Source of the DNA: Lentzea aerocolonigenes
GTDB lineage: Bacteria > Actinomycetota > Actinomycetes > Mycobacteriales > Pseudonocardiaceae
Assembly: GCF_000955955.1 (NCBI RefSeq)
Contig: NZ_JYJG01000029.1
Location: 1-64,000, forward strand
Reading direction: 5' to 3'
Length of the DNA stretch: 64,000 nucleotides
The position numbers and the translations under genes were made by a program. The notes under the pieces were generated by a model, which saw only the letters and a list, made by a program, of their open reading frames with translations, did not search any database and had not been told where the DNA came from. Shown piece after piece: positions 1 through 8,758 of the stretch (positions within the stretch are counted from its first letter, which is position 1; each line of letters opens with the position of its first letter).

Positions 1-10
1 CAGAGTCCTG

Positions 11-43
11 CAAGTACTGCCAACTCGCGGTTGGTGGTACTTG
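11..43. repeat. Inverted repeat at the window edge
   Basis: A 7-bp perfect stem (CAAGTAC/GTACTTG) encloses a second 5-bp stem (CCAAC/GTTGG). No T-run follows, so it is either a weak terminator for a gene left of the window or a protein-binding palindrome. Confidence 0.4.
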
Positions 44-54
44 CAGACGCCGTT

Positions 55-111
55 CCAGCACGGCAAAAGGGGCGGTCCGCACTCGGCGGGCCGCCCCTTT
101 TGCCGTGCTGG
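55..111 (-). terminator. Strong intrinsic terminator hairpin
   Basis: A perfect 21-bp stem (left arm 55-75, right arm 91-111) with a 15-nt loop lies immediately past the stop codon of the minus-strand gene that ends at 114. The A4/T4 tracts inside the stem make it symmetrical, so it may work in both directions. Confidence 0.8.
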
Positions 112-113
112 TG

Positions 114-545
114 TTACTCGGAGAGCTCGGCCAGCTGCGCCTTCACCTTGGCGAGCTCGGCCTCGAGCTCCTCCATGCGGGTGCGGTGCTGGTCGCGGGC
201 CGCCTCCAGGACGCCCTCGATGCCCTCTGCGATGTCCTCGTGCAGTTCCTTGGCTGCCTTGGCCACGGCGATCGCCGGGATCACCAGGCCCGACACGACG
301 CGCTGCGTGCCGTGGACCAGGTCGGCCTGCCATTCGCCCTCGGCGGTGCCCGTGACCGTGAGGGTGAGCTCCACGGTGCGGGTCTTCTTCGCCGTGCTCT
401 TGGCGCGGGCGGCGGGCTTCGGCTTCTCGGCCTTGGGAGCCGGAGCCTCTACCGGCTTCGCAGCCTCGGCCTCGGGGGCCGGCGCGGGGGTTTCCTCCAC
501 GACGGTCTCCTCGACTGCCTCGACCTCGGTGAGCGTGTCCGACAC
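114..545 (-). CDS. Hypothetical acidic, Ala/Pro/Glu-rich coiled-coil protein
   Basis: This 143-aa protein has no family I recognise. The N-terminal third (about residues 5-55) is low-complexity Glu/Pro/Ala/Lys, the middle (about 55-85) looks like a small beta-rich unit, and the last 35 residues form a heptad-like helix rich in Glu, Leu and Lys. The GTG start at 545 is preferred because a purine-rich GGAGAGAGG lies upstream and an internal ATG is absent. It is monocistronic, with a strong terminator directly downstream. No signal peptide or membrane segment is visible, so it is probably cytosolic. Confidence 0.7.
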   Translation of the reverse strand: MSDTLTEVEAVEETVVEETPAPAPEAEAAKPVEAPAPKAEKPKPAARAKSTAKKTRTVELTLTVTGTAEGEWQADLVHGTQRVVSGLVIPAIAVAKAAKELHEDIAEGIEGVLEAARDQHRTRMEELEAELAKVKAQLAELSE

Positions 546-637
546 GATCAGGTTCCTCTCTCCGCAACGACGTGACCCGCCGCACATGCTAGAACACTTG
601 TTCGATCAGGCGGCAATGGGGTCGACGGAGAGCCTAG

Positions 638-859
638 CTAGTACGGCGGGAGCTGCACGCGCCACTGTCGTTCTACGTCGATGACGCCTGGCACGGACTG
701 CAGTGCGGGGATCGAGCGGACCTCGACCGTGCCGGTCACCACGCCCAGGGCCTCCAGGACCGTGTCGACGACCAGGCCGGCCTCCCGCAGGTCGTCCAGG
801 ACCTTCGGGAGGCTGCCTTCGGTCACGGAGACCATCACCTGGTCCACCGAAGTGGTCAT
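638..859 (-). CDS. Small partner protein of the S8 protease, inhibitor-I9-like
   Basis: This 73-aa protein is translationally coupled to the protease upstream: its ATG overlaps the protease stop by 4 bp. The pattern (beta strand VMVSV, helix LPKVLDDLREAGL, strand, a second helix, then VIDVERQ) resembles the ferredoxin-like I9 propeptide/inhibitor fold of subtilisins. I infer it is a trans-acting chaperone or inhibitor of the neighbouring protease. Similar small actinobacterial proteins are sometimes annotated as ketohydroxyglutarate aldolase; I see no lysine/glutamate aldolase motif to support that name. Confidence 0.65.
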   Translation of the reverse strand: MTTSVDQVMVSVTEGSLPKVLDDLREAGLVVDTVLEALGVVTGTVEVRSIPALQSVPGVIDVERQWRVQLPPY

Positions 860-2013
860 GGCGCCTGGACTAGCCCACCGCCGACGTCGGTGGACGGGAG
901 GGGCAGGCGCAGGGCGGTGAGGGCCAGGCGGGCCCAGAGTTCGAAGCCTCGGGCGCCCGTCTTCTCGGCGATCAGGACTGCCACGCCCGCCGCGTGCGGG
1001 GTGGCCATGGAGGTGCCGCGCAGGCGGGCGTACTTCTCCGGGAGCTTGAAGGAGGAGTAGACGTCCACGCCGGGGCCCGCCACGTCGATCTGGCCGATCT
1101 TGTCGACCGTGCCGGAGGAGAAGAACGCGATGGCGCGGTTCACGTCGATCGCCGCCACGGCGATGATGGACGGGCAACGGGCCGGGTGGCCCACCGGGGC
1201 GACCTTCGCCGGGCGGCTGGAGGCGTTGCCCGCCGCCGCGACGATGAGCGTGCCCTTGGCCATGGCGCGCTGGGCGACGGTCTCGTAGATCTGTGAATAG
1301 GGAGTGCCGGGGGAGACGTCGGCGCCCAGGGACATCGAGATGACCGCGACGCCGTTGGAGACCGCCCAGTCGATGCCCGCGAGGATGCCGCCGTCGGAGC
1401 CGGAGCCCGCGTTGGACAGGACCTTGCCCGCGAAGATCTCGGCCTCGTAGGCGATGCCGTAGCCGGGCGCCGTGGCGGGCTTGCGCGGGCCCGCGGAGGT
1501 GCCGATGCAGTGCGTGCCGTGGCCGTGGCCGTCCTGGACGTCCTCTCCCGTGATGAACGACTTCGTGGTGATGGTGCGGCCGGCGAAGTCCGGGTGGTTC
1601 TTCTCGAAGCCGGTGTCCAGCACGGCGATCTTCACGCCCTTGCCGGTGGCCGTGCTGATGTCGGCGCCCACGGCCTGCAGGCCCCAGGTCAGCACGGACT
1701 CGTCGGCCTCGGCGGATGGTTCTTCTTCCTCCCGTGCGGCGTCGAAGAGGTGCACGACGCGTTCCGGTTCGACGATCTGGACCGGGCCGGGGCGCTCGGC
1801 GGCGCCGTTCAGCTCGGTCAGGAGGTTCGGGTCCGCGGACACCACCGCGACGCCCAGTTCCGGGAACACCTGGACGGTGTCCGGGTCGAGGTCGCCGCTG
1901 TTCGGGTCGAACCCGGCGATCGCGCCGAGCTCGGCCACCCCCTCATCGATGGCGTCTTCCTGCAGCAGCACCAGGAAACGGCCGGTGAACTCCTCTTCCA
2001 CGGGATCGGTCAT
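856..2013 (-). CDS. S8 family (subtilisin-like) serine protease
   Basis: This 385-aa endopeptidase has the full subtilase triad: Asp133 in VLDTG, His165 in HGHGTHC and Ser335 in GTSMATPH. The oxyanion Asn263 is in AAAGN. The first ~110 residues form an acidic prodomain-like region. There is no Sec or Tat signal and no membrane helix, so it appears intracellular or exported by an unusual route. It shares a 4-bp overlap with the downstream 73-aa I9-like protein, suggesting a protease/regulator pair. The fold assignment is firm; the substrate is unknown. Confidence 0.92.
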   Translation of the reverse strand: MTDPVEEEFTGRFLVLLQEDAIDEGVAELGAIAGFDPNSGDLDPDTVQVFPELGVAVVSADPNLLTELNGAAERPGPVQIVEPERVVHLFDAAREEEEPSAEADESVLTWGLQAVGADISTATGKGVKIAVLDTGFEKNHPDFAGRTITTKSFITGEDVQDGHGHGTHCIGTSAGPRKPATAPGYGIAYEAEIFAGKVLSNAGSGSDGGILAGIDWAVSNGVAVISMSLGADVSPGTPYSQIYETVAQRAMAKGTLIVAAAGNASSRPAKVAPVGHPARCPSIIAVAAIDVNRAIAFFSSGTVDKIGQIDVAGPGVDVYSSFKLPEKYARLRGTSMATPHAAGVAVLIAEKTGARGFELWARLALTALRLPLPSTDVGGGLVQAP

Positions 2014-2071
2014 GACGTTCGCCCCACTCTCGTAGCTCTCACTAGAGAGTCGTCACTTCGGGGCTCTTGTT

Positions 2072-3244
2072 TCAGGCCAATTGGCGTCTGCGCTGAAAGA
2101 ATTCCCCGATTGGCTCAACGTACTTGGCCGCGATCGGCCCCAGGACGGCCATCAGCAGCACGTAGGCGGTCGCCAGGGCGGCCAGCCGCTCGTCCACCTG
2201 ACCAGACGCCACGGCCAGGCCCGCGATGACGATGGAGAACTCGCCGCGCGCCACGAGAGCCGCGCCCGCCCGCATGCGGCCCAGCTTGCCGATGCCCTGC
2301 CGTCTGGCGGCCCACCAGCCCGTGATGACCTTGGTGACGGTCGTGATGGCGGCGAGGGCCAGTGCGATTCCAAGAACAGGTGGAATCGACTTCGGGTGGG
2401 TGTTGAGGCCGAAGACGACGAAGAACATCGCGGCGAACAGGTCCCGGAGCGGTTCGAGCAGGCGGGTGGCGTTCTCGGCCGTCGAGCCGGAGATCGCGAT
2501 GCCGAGCAGGAACGCGCCGACCGCCGCCGACACCTGCAACTGTGAGGCGACGCCGGCGACGAGCAGCGCTGAGCCGAGCAGCTTGAGCAGGAAGACCTCG
2601 TGGTCCGGACTGTCCACAATGGCCGAGATGAACCGGCCGTACTTGAGCGCCACCACCAGGACCACCGTGATGGCGAGCAGCGAGATGCCGACCGACGTGA
2701 GCCCGCCGAGGAAGCTCACGCCCGACAGAACCGCGGTGAGCACAGGCAGGTAGACGGCCATCGCGAGGTCTTCGAACACGAGCACGGACAGCACGACCGG
2801 CGTCTCGCGGTTACCGAGGCGACCCAGGTCGCCGAGCACCTTCGCGACGATGCCGGACGACGAGATGTAGGTGACGCCGGCCATCGCCAGCGCCGCGATC
2901 GGGCCCCAGCCCAGCAGCAACGCCGCGATCGCGCCCGGCGCGGAGTTGAGGACGAGGTCGAGCACGCCCGCCATCCACGAGCGCTTCAGACCCGTGGTGA
3001 GCTCGGACGCCGAGTACTCCAGGCCGAGGAGCAGGAGCAGCAGCACCACGCCGATCTCGCTGGCGATGTGCGTGAACTCGTCGATTCCGTGTAACGGCAC
3101 GAAACCGCCGGAGCCGAACGCGAGACCGCCGATCAGGTAGAGAGGGATCGGCGAGATGCCGATCCGGCGGGCGACGCGACCCAGAAGACCAAGACCGAAG
3201 AACACGCCACCCAGTTGGATCATGGCGAGAGTTGTCTCGTGCAC
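2072..3244 (-). CDS. CPA2-type cation:proton antiporter (KhtU-like)
   Basis: This 390-aa integral membrane protein has about 12 hydrophobic segments and the Na+/H+ exchanger pattern, including a Leu-rich helix LLLLLLGLEYS near residue 70. The GTG start at 3244 is used. The gene encoding a TrkA-C-type soluble protein ends 5 bp upstream, the usual KhtT-KhtU arrangement for ligand-gated K+/H+ exchange. No fused RCK domain is present, so gating is probably supplied by that neighbour. Ion specificity is an inference. Confidence 0.88.
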   Translation of the reverse strand: MHETTLAMIQLGGVFFGLGLLGRVARRIGISPIPLYLIGGLAFGSGGFVPLHGIDEFTHIASEIGVVLLLLLLGLEYSASELTTGLKRSWMAGVLDLVLNSAPGAIAALLLGWGPIAALAMAGVTYISSSGIVAKVLGDLGRLGNRETPVVLSVLVFEDLAMAVYLPVLTAVLSGVSFLGGLTSVGISLLAITVVLVVALKYGRFISAIVDSPDHEVFLLKLLGSALLVAGVASQLQVSAAVGAFLLGIAISGSTAENATRLLEPLRDLFAAMFFVVFGLNTHPKSIPPVLGIALALAAITTVTKVITGWWAARRQGIGKLGRMRAGAALVARGEFSIVIAGLAVASGQVDERLAALATAYVLLMAVLGPIAAKYVEPIGEFFQRRRQLA

Positions 3245-3249
3245 TGTGC

Positions 3250-3732
3250 TTAACCGCCGTGGAGGATCTGCGCGGCGGCGTCGAGGCCGTCCACGGTGCC
3301 GACGACGACAGCGAGGTCGCCGTTCTCGAAGAGGAAGTCGGGGCCGGGTGACGGATGCGCGTTGCCCGAGCGCACGACGGCCACGATGGACACACCGGTC
3401 CTCGTGCGCAGAGCGGTCTCGCCCAGGGAGTGGTTCGCGAACGCGGTGACCGGCAGCTGACGCGTGGTGATGCCCGCGATGTCGCGGTGCTCCTCGCGCA
3501 GGTGGGCGACGAGCTGCGGCGCGCCGAGCAGGCCCGCGAGCGTGCTCGCCTCTTCCGGTGAGAGGGGTATCGAGGCGGCGCAGGAGTCGGGATCGCTCGC
3601 TTTGGAGAGGATCAGCTCGAACCGGCCGTCCCGGTAGGTGATCACGCCGACGCGGCGTCCGGCGCGGATCATGAAGTCCTGGCGCGTTCCGATACCCGGA
3701 AGGGGCGTGATCTCTACGTTCACACAGATCAT
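3250..3732 (-). CDS. TrkA-C (RCK_C) regulatory subunit, KhtT-like
   Basis: This soluble protein of about 160 aa carries LPGIGTR near the N-terminus, as in KhtT/YhaT, and ends in a TrkA-C-type domain (about residues 75-160: STLAGLLG, then SIVAVVRSG and FENGDLAVVVG). It should bind the antiporter encoded 5 bp downstream and gate it by ligand. The start may be the ATG at 3732 or the in-frame GTG at 3723; the latter better matches the short N-terminus of the family. It is divergent from the DUF1015 gene with only 9 bp between them. Confidence 0.85.
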   Translation of the reverse strand: MICVNVEITPLPGIGTRQDFMIRAGRRVGVITYRDGRFELILSKASDPDSCAASIPLSPEEASTLAGLLGAPQLVAHLREEHRDIAGITTRQLPVTAFANHSLGETALRTRTGVSIVAVVRSGNAHPSPGPDFLFENGDLAVVVGTVDGLDAAAQILHGG

Positions 3733-3741
3733 GATACTGGG
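3730..3741 (+). promoter_or_regulatory. Candidate leaderless promoter for the DUF1015 gene
   Basis: CATGAT at 3730-3735 resembles a -10 hexamer and ends exactly 6 nt before the ATG at 3742. That is the spacing expected when transcription starts on the start codon, a common arrangement in actinobacteria. No clear -35 was found. Confidence 0.3.
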
Positions 3742-4857
3742 ATGACTCTGCGAGTACGCCCAGTGCGACGAGGGTGGGTGGTGCGCGACCGCGTGCCCGG
3801 CCCGGACGTCGACGAGTTCGCCGAACCCGGACAGGTCATCGGCGCGCTCGCGAGAGCCCCGCACGGCACGTTGCTGGCCGTGCAGCACCCTCACCGCACG
3901 CCGGCCGCGCTGGCCGCGGGGGTGGGGCTGCTCGACGCGCTGCCTCACGCGAGGGCCGAGCTCGCGGCGTTGATCCGGCGGGCGTACCGCGAGGTGACGG
4001 ACGTGGTCGCGCCGTACCGGGTGGACGGACCGGACGGCACGGCGTGCGGGTTGTTGTGCCTCGTCGACCCGGACGCGATTTCGCACACCGAGGACGTCTA
4101 TCCGGACGTGGTCGCCGAACGTGGTCAGGTGCTGGCTTCGTTGGGGTGTGCGACGAGTGCGGCCATGCTCATTCCGATCACTGGATTGAATTCCTTTGGG
4201 CGCGACGGGCTGACGTCGCTGGTGCTCGGCATGACGGACGAACCCGCTGTGTCGCTTGTGGACTCCGGTGGGCGCAGGCACTGGGTGTGGCTCGTGGGGC
4301 CGGGTTCGTTGCAGGACGCGTTCCTCGAGGCCGCCGGTGCGCATCCGCTGCTCGTGGCGGACGGGAACCACCGGGTGGCGGCGGCGCGGTCGGCAGGGCT
4401 GTCCGGGTTGCTGGCGCTGGTGACGTCCGGGCCGGGGCTGCGGGTCGGGCCGATCCACCGCGCCATCGTCGGCACCGGGTTGGGTGCGTCCGATCTGGTG
4501 ACGGCGTGGGAACGGGTCGGGCTGACGGTGTCATCGTTGCCATACGTGGTCGAGCCGGAGCCCGGTGTGGTCGTGGTGCGGTGCGCTGACGAGGTGTTGC
4601 GGGTCGAACTTCCTGCGGGACAAGGGATCGACCACGCCGTGGTGGAGTCGTTGCTGCTGGACGCGGCACTCGGGCTGGACCCCGAAAGTCCTTGTGTGCG
4701 GCCCGTTGTGGACGCTTCGGTGGAGGCCGAAGCGGTGCTGCTGATCGCGCCGGTACCGCTCGCGGAAGTGCTGGCAGGCACCAAAATGCCGCGCAAGAGC
4801 ACGTATTTCACGCCGAAGCCGCGCAGTGGGCTGCTGTTGGCCGACCTGCAACCGTAG
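3742..4857 (+). CDS. DUF1015 family protein
   Basis: This 371-aa protein matches the DUF1015 pattern: the central LLVADGNHRVAAA (about residues 207-219) corresponds to the family's ADGHHR motif, and MPRKSTYFTPKPRSG near the C-terminus is the family hallmark. Biochemical function is not established; the DGNHR motif resembles nucleotide-hydrolysing ParB-like sites, which is only a resemblance. No export signal is visible. It is divergent from the KhtT-like gene and may be leaderless. Confidence 0.88.
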   Translation: MTLRVRPVRRGWVVRDRVPGPDVDEFAEPGQVIGALARAPHGTLLAVQHPHRTPAALAAGVGLLDALPHARAELAALIRRAYREVTDVVAPYRVDGPDGTACGLLCLVDPDAISHTEDVYPDVVAERGQVLASLGCATSAAMLIPITGLNSFGRDGLTSLVLGMTDEPAVSLVDSGGRRHWVWLVGPGSLQDAFLEAAGAHPLLVADGNHRVAAARSAGLSGLLALVTSGPGLRVGPIHRAIVGTGLGASDLVTAWERVGLTVSSLPYVVEPEPGVVVVRCADEVLRVELPAGQGIDHAVVESLLLDAALGLDPESPCVRPVVDASVEAEAVLLIAPVPLAEVLAGTKMPRKSTYFTPKPRSGLLLADLQP

Positions 4858-4906
4858 GGCCCTGCCCGGCCGATTCCTTCGGCCCTGTTGAGCGATCAAC
4901 GGCGCG

Positions 4907-5866
4907 ATGAGACTTCAGCTCATGCTCGATGACGGGTCACCCTCGTTGCCGCCGCCACATTCCAAGATCGGACTTGTGCACGTCAGGCATCTGAGGGCGA
5001 TGACGGCGGCGTTGCGCGCGGTCGACTACCGCTACGGCGGAGGGTCGTGCCGCACCCAGGTGCAGGCCCTGTTGTCGTGGTGTGACAAGGCGTTCGCGCA
5101 CTCGGCCAGTGCCGCGGTACGCCGCGATTTCAGCAATGCCATCGCGGAACTGCACGCCCTCGCGGGCTGGACCGCCTTCGACGCCGGGCTCGGTGGGTCC
5201 GCGCACCGCCACTTCCATCTCGCCCTGAACTTCGCCCAGGACGGTGATCTGGTGGCGAACACCCGCTATCGGATGGGGCGGGTCCACCTGCACCACGGTG
5301 GACCCGCCGAGGCGCTCGGCATGTTCCGGCTGGCCGGACTCGTCGCGAACAGTCATCACACGAACGCGATCCTGGCCGCGAACCAGGCCTGGTGCTACGC
5401 GGAGTTGGGGCAGCGAGTGCCCGCGCTGGCGATGCTGGGCCGTGCGCACGACGAGTTCGCACGCGCGGATGTGGACGGTGCGGCGCCGTGGGCGGCGTTC
5501 TTCGACGTGCACGACCTCGCGGGCATCACGGGTGCTGTGTACACGACGCTCGGACGGACGGTGGACGGAAGTTTCGCGCGGCCGGCCATCACGTCGTTGG
5601 GGCAGGCTGTGCAGGGATATCGCGACGACATGGCGCGCAGCAGGGCGTTCGCTCTCATCGCGTTGTCGCTCAACCATCTCGTGGAGGGAGATGCGGACGA
5701 GGCGGCGGCGGTCGCGGCACTGGCCGTCATGCAGTCCGGGGATGTTCTGTCGGCACGGATGCGCAAGAAGCTGGAGCCGTTGCACGAGGAAGCGGACAGA
5801 CGTCGCGCTACGAGACTGAGGGAGCTGATCACGCCGTTGCTGGCGGCTCCGTTGTATGCCGCGTGA
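4907..5866 (+). CDS. TPR-like helical protein, possibly a regulator
   Basis: This 319-aa protein resembles the helical-repeat C-terminal half of actinobacterial XRE-TPR regulators (AELHALAGWTAFDAGL, then ANQAWCYAELGQ) but has no helix-turn-helix at its N-terminus. Alpha-helical repeat pairs run from about residue 60 to 300. Its stop overlaps the start of the next gene (TGATG), so it is coupled to the anti-sigma/receiver protein. I infer a protein-protein scaffold or sensor within a partner-switching operon. Confidence 0.7.
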   Translation: MRLQLMLDDGSPSLPPPHSKIGLVHVRHLRAMTAALRAVDYRYGGGSCRTQVQALLSWCDKAFAHSASAAVRRDFSNAIAELHALAGWTAFDAGLGGSAHRHFHLALNFAQDGDLVANTRYRMGRVHLHHGGPAEALGMFRLAGLVANSHHTNAILAANQAWCYAELGQRVPALAMLGRAHDEFARADVDGAAPWAAFFDVHDLAGITGAVYTTLGRTVDGSFARPAITSLGQAVQGYRDDMARSRAFALIALSLNHLVEGDADEAAAVAALAVMQSGDVLSARMRKKLEPLHEEADRRRATRLRELITPLLAAPLYAA

Positions 5867-6612
5867 TGAGCGCGCAGTCCCGGTGGTTTCCGGCGGTTCC
5901 GGGGTCGTTGCCGGAGATCCGGGCCTTCGTGCGCGATCTCGCCGGTGAGTCGGGGCTGAACGGGGACGACGCGCGCGATGTGCTGCTGGCGGTGTCCGAG
6001 GCGGCGGACAACGCGGTGCAACGCGGCGGGGCGTCCATCGTCGGGGTGACGTGGGAGCCGCGTGATCACGCGGTGTTGCTGACCATCGAGGACGACGGGG
6101 TGTTCGACCTCGAAGCCGGGTCCTCTGCCCGGCCGCTGGGGCTGCGGCTGCTGTTCGGCATCGCCGACGAGGTGCAGGTGCGGCCCGGCAAACCCACCTG
6201 GCCCGGAACGGTCGTGCGAGCGCTCGTCCGGGTCTGGTCACGTGCGGGCGTCCCGGACCTGCCCGCGCCATCGGGACGCCCGCGCGTGCTGCTCGTGGAC
6301 GGCGACAGGTTCTCCGGCCAGTCGCTGGCCGCGTTCCTGCACGCCGAGGGCTACGACGTGACGCTCGTGGCCTCCGTCGCCGCCGCGGAGTCGGTGCTGG
6401 AGAGTCCTCCGGCACTGGCGATCGTGGACCTGCTGACGTCTCATGGTGAGGGGACGCGGTTCGCAGCCGTCGCACGGACGTTCGGAGTGCCGGTTGTAGC
6501 CGTTTCGGCGATCGAGCCGGCCACTCACGTTGCCGATGCTTACTTACCGAAACCGGCGCATCCACTGCGCGTGCTCGCGGCGGTGCGCGACCTGCTGTCT
6601 CCCGACTCTTGA
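5866..6612 (+). CDS. HATPase anti-sigma-like domain fused to a receiver-like domain
   Basis: This 248-aa protein starts with an RsbW/SpoIIAB-type ATPase: SEAADNAV (N box, about residues 44-51) and IEDDGVFD (G1 box, about 70-77). From about residue 138 a receiver-like fold begins (RVLLVDGDRFS, later AIVDLLTSHGEG). The expected phospho-acceptor lies in AIVDLL and the conserved late Lys in LPKPAHP. It overlaps the TPR gene by one base and is followed 10 bp later by a STAS protein, its likely partner in phosphorylation-dependent switching. Confidence 0.78.
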   Translation: MSAQSRWFPAVPGSLPEIRAFVRDLAGESGLNGDDARDVLLAVSEAADNAVQRGGASIVGVTWEPRDHAVLLTIEDDGVFDLEAGSSARPLGLRLLFGIADEVQVRPGKPTWPGTVVRALVRVWSRAGVPDLPAPSGRPRVLLVDGDRFSGQSLAAFLHAEGYDVTLVASVAAAESVLESPPALAIVDLLTSHGEGTRFAAVARTFGVPVVAVSAIEPATHVADAYLPKPAHPLRVLAAVRDLLSPDS

Positions 6613-6622
6613 GGCACACACG

Positions 6623-6943
6623 ATGGAATCCGAACCAGTCCTGCTGGAGGTGCGTCGCCGCGGCGCGGTGGTGACGCTGCTCGGCGAGGTCGACCTGAAC
6701 ACCAGCGATCTGCTGCGGTCAGAGCTCGCTCTGGCCTGCGCGTTCGGGGACGGTCTGGGTGATGTCGTGATCGACTTCACCGACCTGACGTTCATCGGGT
6801 CGACCGGGCTGCACGTGCTGATCGAGACCGCGACCGGACTGAGGGAGCGCCGGCTGGTGCTGCTCGGCGGAGGGTGGGCCGTGTACGTCGTGAACCTGCT
6901 CGGTCTCACCCTGCAGTATCCCAACATCGTGGTCGACACGTGA
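6623..6943 (+). CDS. STAS-domain anti-sigma factor antagonist
   Basis: This 106-aa single STAS domain has the motif DLTFIGSTGL with Ser60 as the predicted phosphorylation site, like SpoIIAA/RsbV. The ATG at 6623 is chosen over longer frames because it gives the canonical domain length. Located 10 bp after an HATPase protein, it probably releases a sigma factor when unphosphorylated. No sigma factor gene is present nearby, so the target lies elsewhere. Confidence 0.85.
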   Translation: MESEPVLLEVRRRGAVVTLLGEVDLNTSDLLRSELALACAFGDGLGDVVIDFTDLTFIGSTGLHVLIETATGLRERRLVLLGGGWAVYVVNLLGLTLQYPNIVVDT

Positions 6944-7024
6944 TGCTTCCCGGTCCTATGAGGACGATTGGGGGGCAGTCAGTGGTCCGCGCACCCGCGG
7001 CTTCATCGCGCTAGGGTCGGTTGC

Positions 7025-7387
7025 ATGGCGGTACGAGCGATCAGGGGTGCCACGCAGATCGACGCGGACTCGCGCGACCTGGTGCTGGAAGCGACGGCGG
7101 AGCTGGTGCGAGAGGTGCTCTCGCGCAACAGCCTGACAGCCGAGGACCTGATCAGCGTCGTGCTCACCGCCACACCCGACCTGACGTCCGAGTTCCCCGC
7201 CTACGCGGCACGCCAGGCGGGGCTTTCGGACGTGCCGCTGCTGTCGGCCACGGAGATCGCGGTGCCCGGTGCGATGCCGCGCGTGATCAGGCTGCTCGCG
7301 CACGTGGAGACGGACCTGCCGCGGTCGTCGGTGAAGCACGTCTACCTGCGCGGGGCGGCGGCGCTCAGGACCGATCTCAACCACTGA
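7025..7387 (+). CDS. aroH: Chorismate mutase, AroH type
   Basis: This 120-aa enzyme converts chorismate to prephenate for Phe/Tyr synthesis. The AroH active-site residues are in register with the Bacillus enzyme: Arg7 in IRGAT, Glu77 in ATEIAVPGAM and Arg89. Length fits this trimeric class exactly. The ATG at 7025 gives the expected N-terminus MAVRAIRGAT. It is convergent with the next gene, with only 3 bp between stop codons. Confidence 0.93.
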   Translation: MAVRAIRGATQIDADSRDLVLEATAELVREVLSRNSLTAEDLISVVLTATPDLTSEFPAYAARQAGLSDVPLLSATEIAVPGAMPRVIRLLAHVETDLPRSSVKHVYLRGAAALRTDLNH

Positions 7388-7390
7388 CGC

Positions 7391-8758
7391 TCAGCTCAGC
7401 AGGTGTTGTTCCGGCCCGGTGAGCGTGATCCCGACCCGCGCCGCCACCCCGTGACTGAGCACCGTCACCTCACCCGGCACCGGCGACAGCTCGTCCAGCC
7501 ACCCGCTGAACACACCCCGCAGCAACGCCTGCTGAGGAGTGGACAGCTCACCCACGACCACGAGATCGGCCACGTCGAGCAACGGCACGTGCTCCGGCCC
7601 GAGCGGATCGGCCACCACCAGCACCGCGTGGTGCGACCCCGAAATGCCCTCGAAGGAAGGCAGGGCGGAGGGACGGTCGACGACCAGCAGATGCGGTTGC
7701 CGTGGCGTGCCCGAGGCCAGGGCCGGCGGGCCGGGCGCGGCGTGACCGAACGGGCCGCGCCACGGGTGCGGACCCTGCACGGTGACCGCGGCGCCGCAGC
7801 TCACCGCACGGGCCGCGATCAGGTGGGCCAGGCGGGGACTGCTGACGACGCCGGTCACCGGGCGCTCCTGGAACAGGCGCAGCGGCGCGTGTGTCTGCCG
7901 GACCACGTCCCAGCCGAGCACGATCCCCGCGCTGCCGGTCCACGCGGCCGACTGCCCGGCCACAGCCGCGGGTTCGATGTGAGTCCAGGCGCGTTGAGAC
8001 GGCCAGACCGGCGGCACGCAGACCGGCACGGTGGTGGCGGCGGCGGAGGCGTGGTGGCCGTTCAGGCGGGTCAACGGCACCTGGGCGAGCCACGTCCCGG
8101 CGGAGAGCAGCGACTTGGGGTCTGGTGCGCTGAGCTTGAGCACCCGTTCCGCCACGAACTCGCCGCCTGCCCGAGCCAGCCGGACGCCGACGGTGGCCCG
8201 CACCGAGGGCAACTGGGTGAGGGCTTCCAGGACAGGTGCCGAAGACCAGGTGAAGCACGCGTGCACACCGGAACCCATGGTGCACGAGTCGAAACCGCGT
8301 TCGATCAGCTTTGTCGAGGCCGTGCCGCCGTCCAGCCCGGCGATCAGGGCGACCGCGTCGAGCACCCCGTCCCGATCGAGTTGCACAGCCGTGAACCCGT
8401 GCTGCGCCAGTACGTCGCGAGTCCACCCGGAGGCGGTGGCGAGGTCCGGTGAGCTGACCGAGATCCAGGTCCACCTGTTCGCCGCGGACGGTTCGGTGTG
8501 CACGACGACCTGCGCGCCCGTCAGCGGCGTGCCGGGCGCCAGCAACGCGGTCAGGGGCGGCAGTCTGACCGGCCACGACAGGACTGCCGGATGTGCTGGA
8601 GTCACCGCGAACGTCAGCGACGAGCCGAGGGACTCCAGCGGCACCAAGGCGTTCAGCAGTGCCGCCCGCCGGTCGCCGCCCGCGCCGGCATAAGCCCGGC
8701 GGTCGAGCAGCGTGTCGGCGACCGGCAGCCGCTTCACGAGCTTGCGCGGATCGATCAC
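7391..8758 (-). CDS. Unknown protein, third gene of the nucleosidase operon
   Basis: I do not recognise this 455-aa protein. It is rich in Ala, Val, Leu, Pro and His with short beta-strand-like stretches (AAVTVQGPHPW, PHLLVVDRPS, AVLVVADPLGPE), reminiscent of an alpha/beta fold but without Walker or other catalytic motifs. No signal peptide or membrane helix is evident. The GTG start at 8758 overlaps the stop of the membrane-protein gene by 4 bp, so the two are made together. Its role is probably in the same process as that protein and the nucleosidase. Confidence 0.65.
   Translation of the reverse strand: MIDPRKLVKRLPVADTLLDRRAYAGAGGDRRAALLNALVPLESLGSSLTFAVTPAHPAVLSWPVRLPPLTALLAPGTPLTGAQVVVHTEPSAANRWTWISVSSPDLATASGWTRDVLAQHGFTAVQLDRDGVLDAVALIAGLDGGTASTKLIERGFDSCTMGSGVHACFTWSSAPVLEALTQLPSVRATVGVRLARAGGEFVAERVLKLSAPDPKSLLSAGTWLAQVPLTRLNGHHASAAATTVPVCVPPVWPSQRAWTHIEPAAVAGQSAAWTGSAGIVLGWDVVRQTHAPLRLFQERPVTGVVSSPRLAHLIAARAVSCGAAVTVQGPHPWRGPFGHAAPGPPALASGTPRQPHLLVVDRPSALPSFEGISGSHHAVLVVADPLGPEHVPLLDVADLVVVGELSTPQQALLRGVFSGWLDELSPVPGEVTVLSHGVAARVGITLTGPEQHLLS

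Noticed and set aside
3733..4458. Long minus-strand frame extending the KhtT-like gene to ~400 aa
   Set aside because: The extension is antisense to the DUF1015 gene and is Arg/Pro/His-rich shadow sequence with no domain.
4937..6619. 560-aa minus-strand frame over the TPR and anti-sigma genes
   Set aside because: Arg-rich composition typical of antisense to high-GC genes; the plus-strand genes have clear domains.
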